The translations under genes were made by a program, and so were the position numbers. From assembly GCA_001769975.1 (NCBI GenBank), contig MEPW01000048.1, forward strand, positions 36,398 to 100,397: 64,000 nt of DNA. Direction: 5' to 3'. Of the stretch, positions 62,966 through 64,000 are shown in pieces (the first letter of the stretch is position 1; each line of letters begins with the position of its first letter). The notes below the pieces were generated by a model. It had not been told where the DNA came from. It did no database searches and saw only the letters and a program-made list of their open reading frames with translations. This DNA is from Bdellovibrionales bacterium RIFOXYA1_FULL_36_14 (GTDB taxonomy: Bacteria; Bdellovibrionota; Bacteriovoracia; Bacteriovoracales; Bacteriovoracaceae).

Positions 62966-64000
62966 TTAGAAATTTATATCCATCCAAACTTTGCTAGTTA
63001 ACTTTTGGGTGTTTTTGTCGCCAATTTTGTTGTCAAAAGCATCGTGGTATCTTCCAGAATAAACGGCAGAAATGGAAGGAGTGAATTTATAAATGGCTTC
63101 AAAACCAAGATCATAGTATGATTCATCCGCACCTTCTTTAAAGGCGTCGAAGAACATATCTAACGCCAATTTGTCAGTGATGTCTTTACCTATCTCGTTA
63201 TAGCTTTGGAAGTTGTTATTATTCTCACCGTCTCTTACGTCATGGAGTACAGTTTGGGTAAGAATATAAATATCGAAGGGGAGATTAAGCGTAATGTCGG
63301 GCATAATTTCGTGGTATCGTTCGCCAACTTCTTTGTAATTGCCGTGATATCCGAGCCCGTAAGATAGTTTTACATCTTTAGCAAGTACGTTGGAATATCC
63401 TACTCGACCACCCACATAAACCGCTTCATTACCTGCTTTTGGGTTTGGGCCCATTTCTTGATTATCGCTGATGTGTAATAGTGAGAGGTCAGTCGTGAAA
63501 TCACCTTTGGCAAAGTGAGGAGCAATACCAAGTCCAACAGGGGTTGTGGTGCTAGTTAAAACATCGTAGCGATAATTGAACTGGATGATTCTACCAGCAT
63601 CAATTTTAAGATTATCATTAAGCAGATAAGTTACGTATGCTCTAGCAAAATAAAGGGTAGGCGCACCATATGCTTTGCCTTGGGCAATCGTATCGCTAGT
63701 GTTGAGTTTGGACATGTGGAAAGCACTTTGATAATCCATGCGGGTATGGAATTCAACCTTTTCATTTTTTTTGCCATCAATTAAAAATCTAAAGTATGGT
63801 TGGGTTAATTTATTAGTAGGTGAGTTAAAGTCCCATGCCAGTCTTGAATAACCCCAAAGTTTAATAAAGGTGGTTTTTTCTTTATTAAAGTTGAGTTTAT
63901 AGCCTCCACCAAATCCTTCCGGCGCTTCACCGGTAATTTGGAAATCCTGGGTTTTGGCCTCTTCCTTTTTTTTGTCTTCGGCATAAAGTGAACCAAATAC
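62966..64000 (-). CDS. Porin-like outer-membrane protein, 5'-truncated by the window
   Basis: The frame stays open from 62966 to the window edge (345 codons), so the ATG at 63739 is internal. The most upstream visible residues (VFGSLYAEDKKKEEAKTQDF) look like the end of a signal peptide cut at YA-ED. The rest alternates in short strands (TTFIKLWGYSRLAWDFNSP, LYFARAYVTYLLNDNLKIDA, VYVGGRVGYSNVL) and ends with KVWMDINF, a terminal Phe as in outer-membrane barrels. Probably a 16-stranded-type porin; the substrate is unknown. Confidence 0.82.
   Translation of the reverse strand, partial: VFGSLYAEDKKKEEAKTQDFQITGEAPEGFGGGYKLNFNKEKTTFIKLWGYSRLAWDFNSPTNKLTQPYFRFLIDGKKNEKVEFHTRMDYQSAFHMSKLNTSDTIAQGKAYGAPTLYFARAYVTYLLNDNLKIDAGRIIQFNYRYDVLTSTTTPVGLGIAPHFAKGDFTTDLSLLHISDNQEMGPNPKAGNEAVYVGGRVGYSNVLAKDVKLSYGLGYHGNYKEVGERYHEIMPDITLNLPFDIYILTQTVLHDVRDGENNNNFQSYNEIGKDITDKLALDMFFDAFKEGADESYYDLGFEAIYKFTPSISAVYSGRYHDAFDNKIGDKNTQKLTSKVWMDINF

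Noticed and set aside
63805..63996. 63-aa minus-strand ORF
   Set aside because: Alternative frame within the truncated porin-like gene, whose own frame is open to the window edge.

Overview
The window is AT-rich Gram-negative chromosomal DNA with dense, short-gapped operons and many genes for Sec-exported proteins, lipoproteins and outer-membrane proteins. It carries a bacterial V-type ATPase operon, a Tad/CpaF-type secretion ATPase, PilZ and LRR proteins, a Mg-type HemB, a tmk-holB-ricT-sbcD-sbcC operon, two flagellar-sigma-like promoters and several large secreted proteins without recognisable relatives. My best guess is a Bdellovibrionota/Bacteriovoracia-like lineage (delta-proteobacterial in the older sense). 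No rRNA or marker gene here proves this, so the taxonomic call is moderate to low confidence. I see no tRNA, rRNA, CRISPR array, transposase or prophage.

Layout. 0-5.3 kb: a 5'-truncated giant protein, a secreted hypothetical, a secreted zinc gluzincin and a NIF3/YqfO-like protein. 5.4-14.7 kb: a cupredoxin-like protein plus CpaF ATPase, a 1319-aa surface subtilase with HYDIN-like repeats, a secreted GH13 debranching enzyme and a LysM lipoprotein. The first two of these units are each preceded by a sigma-28 (FliA)-like promoter. 14.8-21.1 kb: murI, a histidine-kinase-like membrane protein, envelope proteins and a lytic-transglycosylase-like protein with a coiled-coil insertion. 21.1-28.7 kb (minus strand): V-ATPase operon E-DUF2764-A-B-D-I-K, whose K subunit keeps the full Na+ ligand set. 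28.8-30.8 kb: sufE, hemB, a possible 31-codon ORF and a lone receiver-domain protein. 31.0-36.3 kb: a three-gene RND efflux operon, bracketed by two direct copies of a ~153-bp noncoding element that each begin in a stop codon. 36.6-43.5 kb: a YiiX-type permuted-papain lipoprotein, a small cNMP-binding protein, pgsA with an LRR protein, a PilZ protein, an SRPBCC-small protein-yggS operon and a possibly leaderless outer-membrane protein.

43.7-53.9 kb holds the most striking feature: four tandem paralogues (627, 690, 939 and 1016 aa) of an exported cysteine-patterned family that I do not recognise. All share an export signal, a conserved early Cys/Gly segment, fixed Cys spacings (C-x10-C, then C-x7-C-x13-C), a central hydrophobic segment followed by a charged helix, a Gly/Ser-rich linker in three of four, and a C-terminal W-x2-I-x2-RY motif. 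The fourth has nine cysteines on a seven-residue repeat. This is my candidate for an undescribed system.

53.9-61.3 kb (minus): the replication/repair operon tmk-holB-ricT-sbcD-sbcC. 61.4-64 kb (minus): a GYF-like membrane protein, a tiny lipoprotein and a porin-like protein truncated by the window edge.
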